NCBI GenBank assembly: GCA_013397115.1
Contig: VWZW01007303.1
Coordinates: forward strand, 25,802 to 89,801
Source of the DNA: Edolisoma coerulescens
Lineage: Eukaryota > Chordata > Aves > Passeriformes > Campephagidae
Direction of reading: 5' to 3'
Length of the DNA stretch: 64,000 nt
Notes under the pieces: generated by a model
What the model was told of the DNA's origin: nothing
Database searches by the model: none
The model's input: the letters and a program-made list of their open reading frames with translations, nothing else
Position numbers and translations under genes: made by a program
In this document: positions 48,201 to 61,162 of the stretch, piece after piece
Layout: each line of letters starts with the position of its first letter
How positions within the stretch are numbered: position 1 is the stretch's first letter

Positions 48201-51200
48201 GCCCAGCATCAGGTGAGCCCACCTGGATAGGAACTGATCCATTTCTCTGGGTTGCAGCAGCTGTGGACGGGACATCCTCCACTTTCCAGGCGTTCTGGGA
48301 GAAAAGGGAAAGCAATTTTTTCTGTGGAGAGATGGCAATGGTTAGGAAATTTACTATTTTCTAGGGAAAAATCACCAGAAGTTTCAGAAGAACCATCCTC
48401 ATCCATTGGGAACTACAGAGGAGCAATGACTTCTGGCTGGAGTTACAGCTGGGGACCATATCCCTCCTCCCATCCTCTCCCTGGGTGCCCCACTGGGGTG
48501 AGAAAAGGTGATAAAGAGAGGAAAAGGGTAGAAGAGGAGAGGTATTTGTGACTCCAGGGAGACAGAAGCCGAGGAGATCCTTTTGAGCTCCAGGTGGGAG
48601 CCTGTGGCAGGGTGAGGGACCTGACTGACCTCTGCTCCAAGTGTGAATCCCTCCAACAGTGCTCTGAAGGGCTCGGACCACTCCAGCCTTGCTGGGATTG
48701 TGTGGGAGTCACCGTTGAGCTCCTGTGCCCAGATATTTATCCAGGCTGGTTTCCCCCTTCCCTGAATATTCCAGGCCTGCAGGCAGCAGCCTGGCTGGGG
48801 ACAGTGGACAGGACATGGTGGCTCTGGAGGAACATGAGAGCACAGCCTGTTGTCAGAGAAGAGGTATTTGCCATAAGGGGCTTAAAGAGCAAGTTTGGGG
48901 TCTGGCCTGAACTCAAGCCAAAACGCAAAAAAAACGAAAACAAAAAAGAGAAAACCCTGTAATTACAGACAATGTTTTTACTCCCCAGCAGATTACCAGG
49001 TCAGGAGAAGAATTTAAGTCGCCTTCTTCCCTGAATTCCAATTTAATAGCAAATAATCCTGGCCCTGAATGCAAAGGAACTATATTACCCTGGAGAATTC
49101 CCCGGTGAAGTTCAAAGGAGGTCAGACAATAAAAAGGTCAAAAATTAAACAGATGGCGTTCACTGATGGTGTACACAAAAAAAAAGTGATGGGATGTGCT
49201 GTCCTTTCCCTTCCCTGCTCTCCTCCCCTCCCAAATCCCACAGACATCCTCCTGCCTGTTCGCTCTGCGGCGGATCCCGGAGTTGCCAACACTCCCTATC
49301 CCGATGCTCAGGCAAGCGCCCCATTTTTAATGTGTCTGGAGGGAGGAATTTATTAAAGAGGCACTGCATTAAAAATATGCAAATGTTCCCAGTAACTACA
49401 CGGGCCCATGAGGCAGCCAGATGAAATGTCATCCCTTCCTTCTCCCTTCCCCGTTTTTATGCACTGAGGTGCTTTATGGCTCCTCCTGTTTTACACCGGG
49501 ACCGGGAGCGTGGCAGATATTTAATCTGTTTGGAAATAATTGCGGCAATAATGATTATTTTATTGGGTTTAACTATGTGCTGAAAAAATGCTGCGGCGGT
49601 GACACACCGGGAAAGGGAGAAGGAGACAAGATGCTCTGGGGGGGATGAGGTTTTAAACCCTGTGGTTTGAACAGGTGGGGGATGTGGACAGCAGGGAGCA
49701 CCTGGCCACAGGCTGAGCATGAGATGGGCTCACGTGTGCCCAATTAGGAGCCAAGCTGCCTGTGACCTCCAGACTGGCCCACATCTCCCGGATTAATTGC
49801 TCATCCCGAGTTCTCGTGAAGTCGGAGTGCAGCAGGACAGGCAGGGCACGGGGAGAAGCCCCATTAATTTCCTGCTCCTCTCGCTCTCCCCTTTGAAGCT
49901 GCTGTGCTACACAGCCTCAAGGCAGCTCTGAAAACCACAGCGAGATGGAACTCTGTGGTCTTAATCCCAGGGAAAACGCTTCTCTCAAGTCCCTTTTATA
50001 TCTTCCCGACCTTCCCAAATCCCTGCCTAATGCCAAGCTTCAGAGAGCATCCTTACTCACATTCCCCCTGACTTCTCCGTGCTCCCTTTGCCCCCTCCCT
50101 GTCAGCTGCTGCAGGAGAAGTGAACGCCAGCACAGCCCTGAAGGAGGGCAGGGATTTCTGAGCAGGATTCCAGCCAACCTCTTGGAAAAGGAGGGGAAGT
50201 TTGCCGTCGTGGGTCTTGGAAAGCGAGGTGAAGCTTTCTGCCAGCAGCACCCAGGACCTCCAAGCTTTCAGCAGCAGCAGGAGGATGGAGGGGACGCCTG
50301 ACTCACAGTGTGAGCCCTCACAAGCCAGGCTCCCACGGCTTTGGAAAGTGTCGCTTCTCAGCAGAGCAGCTCCAGTTCCCCTTGCTGAAAAAACATTCCA
50401 TTTTCAACAGTTCCCACCCAGCTGTTGGCCACGGAAGTGTCCCGAGCTCCAGGTCGTGCCTCTCCCCGAGAGTGAGAAACCCCAGGCACTTCCACAGCCT
50501 CTATTTATCTCTCTCAGGCTGCACGGTTAAACCTCCGTAAATATGTTTTCTGCCAGTAACTGGTGCTTAATTATTATATAATAACTGCCTTAATAAATGG
50601 AAATGCCTTATCTGAGGCATTTCATCGAACAGATGAGGCACGATCTTCACTCCCGTAAATCCTGGAGCAGATCGAGATGTCACAGGGTCTGGAGCTGCTG
50701 TGGGAGGTGAGGCCAAATCCTTGTTTACAGGGAATGGGAACAACTCCACAAGGGCTTCTCAGAGCACACAGCACCCACATGTTTGAGTTTATGACAGGGT
50801 TTGGAGCCCATCAAGCCGAAATAATTTGTCCAATTAACATTCACACACTGTGTAGGTGAAGCTGTGTCATTATCAACATGGGGAAAAGGAAATTTGGGAA
50901 GAAAAATGAGGTAATTCAATCCAAACAATCCCTTTACCAAAAAAACAGAGCACAATGTGACACAGGGTGATGAAGAAGATGTCAGAGGTTTTCCATGCCC
51001 ACTGCAAACACTGCAACACTTTCCTGGGTGTCACCAACACGAATTAACCAGAACTCCTTGCTTGACGTTGTCTCCTTCCATCTCAATTAACTTCCCTGCT
51101 TTTTTTCTCCCTCCTGACTGCTCACTGCAAAGTGTGACCAAAAGTTAATTACTCTAATCCAATTTAACCACAATTCCAGTGTGGGAACAGTGAAGGGAGC

Positions 51201-52099
51201 GTGGGTGAGGGGCTGGAGAAGGGAGCAAAGGCAGAAAGGCTGTGGGACAGAAGTCTCAGCAGGACTTGTGAGCTCAGCTCTGTGCACAAGGAGACACCAG
51301 CACAGCTCGCTCGGGCCTGGCTCACGGAGCCTGGGAAGCAAGGAAAAGTGTGATCCCAAGTGTGCTGCCACGGCAGGAGCAGCAGGGTCTCGGAACAGGA
51401 GAGGAAGAGCAGGACAGCGATGACAGACACCAACCTGGGGACGGTGGGCAGGGGAAGCAGAGAAAATCAGAGTAAAAGGTGAAGCCCAACTCTGCCTTCC
51501 CTGCAGAGGTATCCAAATGCATCCAGCTAATTAACTTCCCTCTCCCAACATGCTGCCAGGGCTGCAGACTAATTAGAACCCCCTCTCCCATGCTGGGAAG
51601 CTCTCCTGACACGGGCGCTGGCGGCCGCAGCCCCGGACTGGGGACATATGGCAGCAGAATGTGCCAGCCGAGGCAGCCCGGCGTGCCGGGAGTGTGGGCA
51701 GCTGGGAATGAGCATTCCAGCCCCGGCACAAGCCCTCTCCAGTCTGCTTCCCCCGCTGCCTGCGAACAAAAGGGCCTGGAGTGCAAATCAGAGGCGCTTC
51801 TTGGCAGCAGAGCTGGGCCAGCATCAGTCAGAGGTGGAAATCAGGACACCGGGCTGGCAGCGCCAGGGAAGTCGCTGCAAACAAACCCCAAATGTGCCAG
51901 CAGCACACTCACCCCTCTGCTCAGCCCTGGCCACAGCCAGGGGTAAATAGACTGAGCAATATTCCCATGCAACATCCCCTTGACAATCACAATTTCCCCT
52001 GCTGAGAATTGCCCGTTCCTTCCCGTTCTCTCCACCAGCATTAATCTATCACAGGGATTTTAACTCGCACCCCCCGGTCACCATTATGCCTTGATAGCT
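45241..52099. other. Intergenic stretch, nothing firm recognised
   Basis: Single-copy DNA without an identifiable repeat family. AT-rich patches at about 47380-47760, 48900-49190, 49330-49600 and 50530-50670 are candidates for conserved elements. The 49480-49610 part combines TTTATTGGGTTTAAC with CpG-containing sequence and is unlike its neighbours. Frames such as 46757-47389 (minus) and 51322-51786 (minus) show no domain. Confidence 0.4.
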
Positions 52100-52262
52100 C
52101 TCTGTCAGGGTCTTTATCAAAAAAGGCCTTTGAAATTCAAAAGAAGGACTGTGTATATATATACTCTCTCATTCCCTTTTATCCACTGGTCTCTTAACTC
52201 ATCCAAAGGATTTAAGCGGGTCAGAGAAACATAATTTCCTTCAGCAGAACCCATGCTGCCTG
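52100..52262 (-). mobile_element. Ancient LINE reverse-transcriptase relic (CR1/L3-like), antisense
   Basis: The minus strand reads as a decayed LINE ORF2 segment around reverse-transcriptase motif A. It runs from 'CAGCATGGGTTCTGCTGAAG', matching the Gln-His-Gly-Phe start, through 'GACCAGTGGATAAAAGGGAA' (Val-Asp-Lys-Gly region), to 'GAATTTCAAAGGCC', matching the Asp-Phe-x-Lys-Ala-Phe region. An insertion of TATATATA lies in the middle, and stops and frameshifts abolish coding. Sequence to the left (51990-52100) may belong to the same element but is too decayed to call. Confidence 0.55.
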
Positions 52263-55200
52263 TCCCTTATCCTATGGAAAAGCCTAAATATAGACTCTAA
52301 AAGTCCTCGCAGCTGGGAACGTGAATGCAGCCAGCCAGCTTTGAAGCTGCCTGGTACTCGTGCAGTTCCCAGATGAAGGGCTGGCTGGCTCTGTCAAAGG
52401 AAGGGAAAGTCTTTCAAAGATGCTTGGAGATAGCAGGAAAGATGTCAGTGGCCCACAGATTCTCCTTTTCCTTCTATTTCTCTCAGATTTGCTTTATCCT
52501 CTTCAGCTCCTCGTGCTGAGGAGGAGCCAGGCAGCTCTGTGGGCTACACCCACGTGGGAAAGAAATAGGAAAAGGGCCTGGAGTCCAATGGGAACCAGCT
52601 AAAATATCATGGAAGTGAGGGTCCTGGGGACACAGCCACGAGCACGGGGCTGTGCTGGGACCGGGAGGTCCAAGGGTGGAGTTTTTACCCAGCTGAGATT
52701 TGAAGAGAAAAAAAAACCTTGACTCACTGCTGCTCCCTGGGATGCTCTGGGGGGATCAGCCACCCTCTGAGCATCCTGTGGTTCTCTGTCATTCCTCTGG
52801 AAGGATTCCAGATGTTTTGCTAATTCAGTTGTCCACAGGCTGCCTGTGCAGCCTGCCAGGGGTCCCTCAGAGGCCGCTGTGGCAGCCTGGCCTGAGCAGT
52901 TGTGGATTAAGTCGTGGGGCTCCTTCCTTGCTGCTGCCTGACTGTTCCAGCTTCCCTGTGTTTGCTTCCGCTGCCGATAAGGGCAGGTTATCAGGAGCTG
53001 CCGAGCCTCCAGGGAACAGCTAAGAGAGATAGTTATTATTGCATCCTCTGACCAGACAGTGACACATTGGCCAGGACAGTGTCCCTGGATTAAACCTCCT
53101 CCACCCAGAGCTCAGATGTCTCCAGGACCTGCCATCCATTTCCTTAATGCAGCTGCCTGGCAGTGAAATCCATGCCCGTGTCCATTAGGGAAATGCATCT
53201 GTTATGAGCACCAGGAACTCAGGCAGCCCGGGTAAATCTATTTGATGGATTCACTCCAACCCCAACCCCCCTTCCCCCAAAAGTTACCTTTGGCCAGGCA
53301 CCGGAGCTGTCAGGTGGTGAGGGATAACAACATTCTGGGGCTGAAGGAGAGCAAAACATCAGGGAAGGAGGCAGTGCTGGCTGCATTAGGCACAGGGCAG
53401 CCCTGGGAAAACAGCACTTGTACATCAAACTTTGAGCCAGCAGCCTCCACACACTGCTCTGGAAGCACTTTGGAGACGCTCACTAATGGAGTTGATTGCC
53501 CTGAGGGGACATGGGAAGGCAAGGAAGGTAGCAGCTCACATTTGCAGCTGTTGGAAGGCACTGGAACGAGTCCCAGGTTGGCTCTGAGCGAGCCAGACCC
53601 GAAGGGCAGCGGCTGCCCGGAGCATGGGGATGTGGCCGGACATCACCTCTGCACCGAGGGTCTGCCCCAGGGAATTCCAGCCCTTCCAGCTCAGTCCTTC
53701 CACCCAGCCGCTGGGTCCTGGCTCCTCACTCCATCTCAGGCTGCAGATGGACCTTGGAGGGGCTCCAGGGCAGGGACAGAGCAGGCCAGTCTCGGCTTTG
53801 AGCTGCTCTCCAGGGAACTCTCTCGTGCTTCCCACTGGCTGTGAGGAGTCAGACGTTGGCTGTTGCCATTTCTTGCTGCAGGACAGGGTGAGAGGGAGTG
53901 AAGAGCCCTTCCCAGAGCTCCCCTGCACACCCACATACCCAGGTGGAGGAGCCAGGGAGGTCTGTACAGAGGGGGATGTCCTTGACTGGGTAGCACCCAT
54001 GGATTCTAGGAACCATCCCTGGCCTCTGCTGACAGCAGTTTCTCCTGTTTCAGGGCATAAATGATGTCCCAGATCGTCACCAAATCGTACCACGGTTGGC
54101 AGATGGGTGACATTCCCTCGGGCCCTGCTTGGAGTGGGCCAGGATGCAGCAATTTCCACCCAAGTCACGCAGCCTTGTCTCCCTCCCACTCCAAGCTGCT
54201 CCCAGAGCCAGGATTTTTGTTGTTCCTTTTTTTTTTTTCTCCCCCTCCTCTTCTCTTAACCTTTCTTTGAGCTCTCACTTGCTTCCTCAGCACCTCAGTG
54301 TAATTGCTTGCAGTCTCCGAGGATCCTGGGGAGGATTTATGTAACACACCAGGCAGCAATTTGAAAGGCTGCTTTCGGATATAAGAACTTAATGCTACGC
54401 CAGCCTTGGGGGAAACGAGCTGCAATCCTTGGCAGGGCTGTGCCGTGTTTGCCAAGGGCTCTGGGGCAGCACAGGCACCTCTCAGCCTCCCTGATCCCTG
54501 CGTGGAGAGGAGGAAGAGCTGTCTTTAGGCGAGTGGCTCGCTCCTTCCGTGTGGTTTTATCCAGAGGGGGAGGCAGAGGCAGGCAGCCAACGCTGAGCGT
54601 TGTGAGCAGTTTGGAGAGAGCAGAGCTGGGGTTATTCTTCTGGCAGACCTGTGGCTGTTTTTTCGGCAGACAGCGTGGTTTGGCTGGGATTCCTTTGCTG
54701 CACTTCTGGGTGTAGAAGGGTGAAAAAGACACTTGGGGTACCTCTGTTGTTTCAACAGCATGAGGAGGGCATCAGGATTTTGGTGTTGTTGATTATAAAT
54801 CAGTCTGGGCAGGGATGGGAGACGGGTGTGATGCTTCGAGGAGGAAAAGGAGCTCTGGTAAGGCTCTTGGAGCACAATGACCCCACAGCAGCACCCGGGT
54901 GCCCTGGTTTGAGGGCTGAGTTCTGCTGGCTGGACAGCACAGGCTGTGCCTGGCAGGGGTGGAAAGAACAGCTCTGTGCACCAGACACCCACAAGGAACC
55001 CCCCAAGCCAGCCCAGCCAGACCTGCCCTGCACCTGCTCTTCCTGTGAGAGTCTCCAACAGAGACAGGTTCTGGCCCCTGGAAGAACAATGCGTTTTCAG
55101 GAGAGCTGGAATTTTTCACTCCAGTTTTCCTTTAACTCGATTCTATCAGGTTTTTCCCCCTTCAAAAATCATATTTGCCTTAATTTTTTCCATTCAGGTT

Positions 55201-55666
55201 GCTGCTGGAAATACAACCGGAGCAATCAAACTGAGTGTGGCACTCTGTCCACCCGTCCGTCTGTCTGCCCTCGCTCCCTCCGAGCTTTTGAGCTGATTTC
55301 AAGTGCTTTCAACACAGAATTAGAGACCTTAAAGCTCAGAGGTGCCAATGAGTGAGATGGAGAGATTCAGCTGAGCAGAGAAGAGCCATCACCCTGATCA
55401 AGTCATTAGAGAAGCAGCATGAGATGGAGGCGCAGGAAACCGGGGACATCGTTCAAGGCAACAATTTCTTCACTTCAGACTTGATGGTGTTGTGAGCTTT
55501 TTTCATGAGGAAAAGGAAGACAAAAGACTTTAAAAGTTGTGCAACTTTCAAACTAAACCAAGCCTGGCACTGCTGGACAAACAGCCCTGCTCTGGTTGGC
55601 TGGGGAAGCCCTCGCTGTCCTCACCATCCTCACTGCTGATGTCTGCAGGGTCTGCCCCATCTTTCC
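52263..55666. other. Intergenic stretch, nothing firm recognised
   Basis: GC-moderate single-copy DNA. The long plus-strand frames at 53242-53844 and 54651-55355 are the most open, but neither shows a known domain, signal peptide or convincing codon bias. A T-run with C-rich flank lies at about 54226-54252. Confidence 0.4.
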
Positions 55667-55884
55667 CGGGAGGATTCCTTCTCCAGAGGGTGGTCAGGCT
55701 CTGGCACAGCTGTCCAGAGCAGCGCAGGAGTGCCCATCCCTGGAGGATTTAACAGACACGTGGATGTGGCACTTGGGGACGTGGCTCAGTGGTGGCCTTG
55801 GCAGCGCTGGGGGAACGGTTGGATCTGATGTTCTTGGAGTGCTTTTCCAACCTTAAACAACTCAAGGATTCCATGATCCTGTGA
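55667..55884 (+). mobile_element. CR1 LINE 3' fragment
   Basis: Sense CR1 tail beginning with 'GGATTCCTTCTCCAGAGGGT', then 'GGTCAGGCTCTGGCACAG', 'CATCCCTGGAGGATTTAACA', 'GTGGATGTGGCACTTGGGGA' and 'GGTTGGATCTGATG'. The tail is 'TTTTCCAACCTTAAACAACT' and it ends in 'GGATTCCATGATCCTGTGA'. Non-coding and inactive. Same subfamily type as 36044 and 59083. Confidence 0.9.
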
Positions 55885-56261
55885 CTGGCCACTCCTGACT
55901 GACCAACGTGGAGCCATAAAGCTGTGCTGGCAGCGGGAATGAGCCCAGGCTCTCCTGGCTGTGACACAAGAGCAGAACAAGCTCTGCCTGCCTGGTCCTG
56001 CGAGGGCGATTTCCAGTGCTGCTTCCCACATCCTGACATTAATGTGGCTGTTCCAGCAACACCAAACCCTCCTAAACCCTCCTGTCCTCGTTATTCCGAC
56101 AGCTCCAGGCCTCCTTTTCTTCTTCCATGCCACAGCCTTTAAATTCCCACCTCCCCTCCACCAACAGCCACATCCTGCCTGGAATTACCAGTGCAAATCC
56201 ATCTTTTCCAGCACCAAACCAGCACTTTGCTTTCTTGTCCTTCTTGTAGCCATAAAGAATC
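55885..56261. other. Unassigned DNA before the poly-G gap
   Basis: GC-moderate single-copy DNA with no recognised feature. Confidence 0.45.
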
Positions 56262-56283
56262 GGGGGGGGGGNNNNNNNNGGGG
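56262..56283. other. Poly-G tract with assembly gap
   Basis: Ten G at 56262-56271, eight N at 56272-56279, and four more G to 56283. The gap is likely a sequencing failure in a longer G homopolymer, so the real length is unknown. Confidence 0.92.
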
Positions 56284-56290
56284 AACGACT

Positions 56291-56317
56291 CACAACAACA
56301 ACAACAACAACAACAAC
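56291..56317. repeat. (CAA)n microsatellite
   Basis: A perfect run of ACA/ACAACA triplets, eight to nine copies, seven bases after the poly-G gap. Confidence 0.95.
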
Positions 56318-56329
56318 CCAAAACCTCCC

Positions 56330-57000
56330 CGAGTAAATTACCATTGCAGCTGAGGTTTTACACGCACGGAAGTCAGGAAGTTCCAAGTTATGGTTCCCCC
56401 TGCAGCTGTAATTCTGGCACACTGCACATATATATTAAGACATTAAAGTTAGCCCCATAAACAGTCATACAAAATACTACAGGCTCGCAGGGGGGCCGAT
56501 CTACGATGGCCAGGGGAGCCATAATTCCTGCTGCCCTGACTCCTGTGCGTGAGTTTCTCCCTCAAAAAAGGAATAAGTCAGCTCTCATTCACTTGTAATT
56601 CACAGCTCGGGATGCTGATAGGGAAGGGAAAAGAGGGATTGTTCCTTCTGCTTCTTCTTCTTCATCTTATTCTAAACTTTTTTTCTTTTTTTTTCTTTTT
56701 TTTTTTTTTTTTTAATTGCCCAGGCTGTGGTCTGGCTGCCTGCGATCAATGCTCTCCCTTTGTCTGACTTCGATATATCGGGAGGGATCTCAGATTTCTA
56801 TTCCCAGCCTCTCTTTCTCCGTAGCTGATCCAGCTCCCCAGCAAGGCACAGGCAGGCAATAGATAAAGGATAGCCTTTGATTGAATTTACTTAATTTATA
56901 CGGCCGATGGGACACAGGAGGAATATTAAAATACAAATTAGCAGCTTTATATTTCCCAGGCATTGAAATCTCCCCAGCAGATAATGAGCTGCTGGAAGCT
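56330..57000. promoter_or_regulatory. AT-rich block with a long pyrimidine tract
   Basis: Non-repetitive AT-rich sequence with TATATATTAAG, TTAATTTATAC and similar words is interrupted by a C/T-only tract, longest at about 56680-56714 (over 30 T with two C). The flanks (56340-56480 and 56860-57000) look like candidate conserved elements. The pyrimidine tract may be a simple repeat or a retroposon tail read in antisense, but no retroposon body is recognisable next to it. Confidence 0.35.
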
Positions 57001-59082
57001 TATCTGCCAAGGGTCTCTCCCCAGCCACACCTATTCCCTTTCTCCCGAGATCCTGGAGTAAACACTGGGAAAGTTGAGAAGTGGAGAGTTACAGTTTGAG
57101 TCCTTAAAGCGACAATAACCCAGGCCAGCAGTTTTAAACAGCTCTGACTCGCTAGGGGAGGTGTCTCTGCCCATTCAGCTGGCCCAGGCTCCCATCCCAC
57201 ATATCCAAGGGACGTTCCATTATCCATAGGAGCATTCATTTCCGAGTGGAAATGAAGTTCCATTTTCCAGAGGAGCATCCTCTGGCAGTCCCAGCAACCC
57301 AGCGGCCTTCCTCTAACTGGATAAGATCCTCATTTTGGGCAGGACATTTCATTCTGCTCCTCTCACAGATAAATCAGAGATTTCTGTAATGCTGTGGTCA
57401 TCTTTGGAAGTCGCAGGTGGCAGGGTGGAGAAGCAGCAGGGGAAAAGGAGCAGTCGTGGTGCAGTGGGATGGGAAAGGTCCCCATGGACACGTTTTCCTG
57501 TGGAGAACAGTTAGAGATGCAGGGATAGCAGCAGAGGAACCCTGGAGAAACTCCTGCAGTGTTACATTTTCTTGCAATGGAGATTGTTAACTGGATCTGA
57601 ACAAGAAGTGTGCCAGCAGATGAAGTGCTCAGTAGGAAATGCCTCCAGGTAAACGAAACCAACCAAGAAACTCGGCCTGGAGGCCAAACTGACCCTGAGC
57701 TTAAACTAAGCTAAAAAAGACCCTTCCCAGTCCAGGGTCTTGAACTCAAACAGAAGTGAAGAAATATTCTCTGTTGAGATTCTCAGGAGATTTTGAAGCT
57801 GGGGCAATGAGCACCTGAACTCTGAGCACCCAGGGCAGCTGCTCCTCCTCTGGAGGCTCCTGGGACAATTCCCTTCCTTTGGCAGAAGGCATCGGTCACA
57901 GGAGAAGCTGATCTGCTGCACAGGGGATCAGGCACAGCCTGGCTGGGGCTGCTGAGGGATGGGAGGTGATATTCCCCGCAAGGAATTGGGAGTATCCCTC
58001 CCTTCCCGGCTCCTCCCCATGCCAGGATCTGGTGCTGGAGCAGAGGAGGAGGAGGAGGAGGAGTGGGGTCGGCACATTCCCAGCAAAGCTGGCTCCGGAG
58101 CTGCCAACCAACAGGGAAGAGATGCAGACTGAGTGATGCTGATTGAGCCTGTCCTCTCTGGGAGACCCATCCTGGCACACAAAAGGCTCAGGCTCCTCCC
58201 TGGATGAGAACTAAGGAACAGTTCTGCAGGAATATTCCTCTTTCCTCAGTTTCCCACTGGAGAGCTGAAAAGCTGGGATGTGATCGAGATGAAGATTTCC
58301 CTCACCTTCCAGCCAGGAATTTACCTGCTTCCCACTGGCACCAGGTCCATCCTGGATGTTTCAGTGGAGGCTTGATGTGGTTTCAGAGGGCACTGACACC
58401 TTTAATCCTGGTTTGGAGCAGAAGGATCAGGCTTTACCCAATCCTGCTTGGCACAGGCGTGACTTTCAACCAACCTCCCAACTTTCCACCTTCCCAGTGC
58501 CACGAAACAGCTGGATAACCAGGAATGTCTTTCTCCATTAAAGAGCAGTCTGATCCTCTGACTTTGCTTCCCATTAGAAAGTAAAATGACCCAGGGAATG
58601 ACAAAATTACGCTGTCAAAAACAAGACAGTCACTTTGAAAATCAATAATCCCCCGAGGAGTTATTGTGAGTTAACAGCTCTCTCAGGCCCAAAGCACAGA
58701 GCTGGGATTAATGCTGTTCTCGCCACCTTCCCCACCAACATCCCCGCTGCTGCTGCTCCTTGAGAAACTCTCTGACACAGAATTCCACTTAAAGCAGTGC
58801 AAAGGATGAATTTTTCAGTTCGGTGACCAAATGAAAAATTGTCGAGAGAGATGAGAAAAAGAGAGAAAAGAAATGTGCTACAGGCCATCCTACACGCTTT
58901 ATGCAAGGCGAACCCAAAATACAATCTTTTTCGTTTGGCATGATTTGACAGTTACTGACTCCCACTCCTTTATTTCCACCCTGCTCAGATCCCATTTCTC
59001 AGGCTCTTCATGCTTGTACCAGTGCATGTGGTGTGCCTGCTGCAGAAAATCAGCCCCTCCTGCTCTCTAGACTACATTACAC
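57001..59082. other. Intergenic stretch
   Basis: No gene recognised. A (GGA)n run lies at 58043-58063 and a hairpin-prone segment at about 57225-57300. AT-richer DNA at about 58550-58680 has no repeats. Confidence 0.45.
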
Positions 59083-59325
59083 AGCGACAGGACAAGAGGA
59101 CACGGCCTCAAGTTGTACCAGGGGAAATTGAGATTGGATACCAGGAAAAATGTCCTCACTAAAAGGGTTGTCAAGCCCTGGCACAGCTGCCCAGGGCAGT
59201 GGTGGAGTTGCCATGCCTGGAGGGATTGAACAGATGTGTGGATGTGGCACTTGGGCATGTGGGGGAATGGTTGGGCTCAATGATCTGAAAGGTCTTCTCC
59301 AACCTAAAGGGTTTGATGATTTGTT
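59083..59325 (+). mobile_element. CR1 LINE 3' fragment
   Basis: Sense CR1 tail. It starts with 'GCGACAGGACAAGAGGACAC', continues with 'CTCAAGTTGTACCAGGGGAA', 'GATTGGATACCAGGAAAAAT', 'AAAAGGGTTGTCAAGCCCTG', 'GATGTGGCACTTGGGCATGT' and 'AAGGTCTTCTCCAACCTAAA', and ends near TTTGATGATTTGTT. The best preserved of the four copies at its 5' side. Non-coding and inactive. Confidence 0.92.
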
Positions 59326-61162
59326 AAAAGGAGGAAAAGTGTCACCTCAGAACAAAAAATCAGGTTTGTGCAATGCTGGCAGAAGCTGTTGAAGCCTTTG
59401 ATTCACTTTCCTGTCCCCGTCTGCCCCTCAGACAAAATTACTGCACTCACTGAGCTGGACCCAGACCGGGCGAGTCCACCCCACAGCTCTGAAAATGCCC
59501 TTCTCAGCCAGTTTAAAAACAACACAAAAGTGATTAACACCCAGGAAATGGTTGGTTTAAAGAGGGACAAAACATCTGAACCTCCAGAGGTCTGGCGGTC
59601 CCCTCCAGATGTGTCCCTGGGTTTTCCAGCAGTTATGGAAACAGAGCAGCTGGAGAGGGCAGGCTGGGAGTGAAACAGACCCAAGCTGCCTGGAATCCCC
59701 CTCGCACGTCTGGATGGCCCAAACCCCACTGCACACAGCTGGTGTCACTGCAGGGGAATCCAGGTGTTTCAGGAGGTGACATTTGGCACTGGGAATAGTA
59801 ACCCCCGCTCCTGGGAATGGGCTTTTACCTACTGGGACAGCAATGGGTTTCTCCTGATGAGCCCTGAGCCAGGACAGAGAGGGCAGGACTGGCACAGGGC
59901 TCCTGTGTGGCTGTTTTTGATGTGCAGCACAAACCCAAGGTCCCGAGCAGCTGTTGCCAGTGAAGCTCCTGCTGCATTTTTACAGACTCTGAGTGTCAGA
60001 GCTGCCATCCTGTCCAAATCTGGGGCTGGGATAATGAGCTGCTGCCTAAATCCCACTTCAGAGATGGATCAGTCACATTTTGCTTCAGGATATCCACACC
60101 AACCCTCATCTTCCTGCATGGAGGTTCCTGGCATGGGAAGCACAGTGGGAAAATGAGCAAGGTAAAAAATGCAGAGGATTGTATTTCCTCAGTCACCACC
60201 AGGCAGCTGGGTAGGCAAGCCTCCAAATTAATATTCCCTGCCCTTATCCACACCCCAGCCTGGCCTTACCAGGAAAATACCCAGGGATGAGAGATGGGGA
60301 GCCGAAGTTTCTGCACCTGCTGCTTGGATCTGTGATACCACAGCATCCAGGGGCTCCCGGGCTGCAGGAAGGTCTGGGTGAAATTACACATTAGTCTCAT
60401 TTTCTTCCCTGTCTTAAGCAAAAAAAATGGTCCAAAAGGGTCTTTCCTCCTCCCCCTGTGACCAAGGCAACAACCAGAGAACATCTCCTGCCTTGGACTC
60501 CTTATTAGTTTAATTAGATGATTTTCTGCATGATTTATCCTGAACGCTGCAATTGCACAATCAAATCACAGATCAGTTGACAACTTCATTTAAAAAATTA
60601 GTGTTTAGCAGCTTTGTGGCCTCTAAAAGCTCTGAGGACATCTGTCAGCAGTGACCCCTTCTGATAGTGACAAACAGTGCCAGCCTGTGTCCCCACCTCC
60701 TGTCCTGCCTGCAAGCTGGCACGCTGGAAAAACCCTGGGGAACAAAAAAAATACACCAGGCCTGGGGGGTTTTGGCATCTGCCAAAGCTGCCCGTGCTTG
60801 GCCTCCCCCCTCAGATGTCAGTCCCCAACTGTGAGAGGGCATCAGGAGGGAACAGATCCTGCTGCTCCCGGGGGCTCCGTGTTCCCGACGGATTTGCAGC
60901 AGGCCCCTGCGCTCCTGCTGAATTGCATGGGAGTTGGTGCCCGCTGGGAAGCTGCACCCCTGCTCAGAGTGGCACTAAAATTGGAGCCCCTGCGCTCCTC
61001 TTTGGAGCTGTGCCCATCCCGGGACACGTGGGTGGGAAGGAGGGAGGGAAGGAGGGAGGGATGCTGCTGATCGAGCGGCTGGAGAACCCAAAGCTGAGCA
61101 CAGGAGCTCTCGGTGGTGGATTTCCCGAATCCCAGGCCTCCTGCAGGAGGTGTTGATCTGTG
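59326..61162. other. Intergenic stretch
   Basis: No gene recognised. AT-rich single-copy DNA at about 60490-60620 is a candidate conserved element. A (GGGAGGAA)-type purine run lies at about 61033-61061. Confidence 0.45.

Noticed and set aside
54651..55355. 234-residue plus-strand frame
   Set aside because: No domain, no signal peptide, weak codon bias, and overlapping opposite frames of similar length. Expected in GC-rich DNA.
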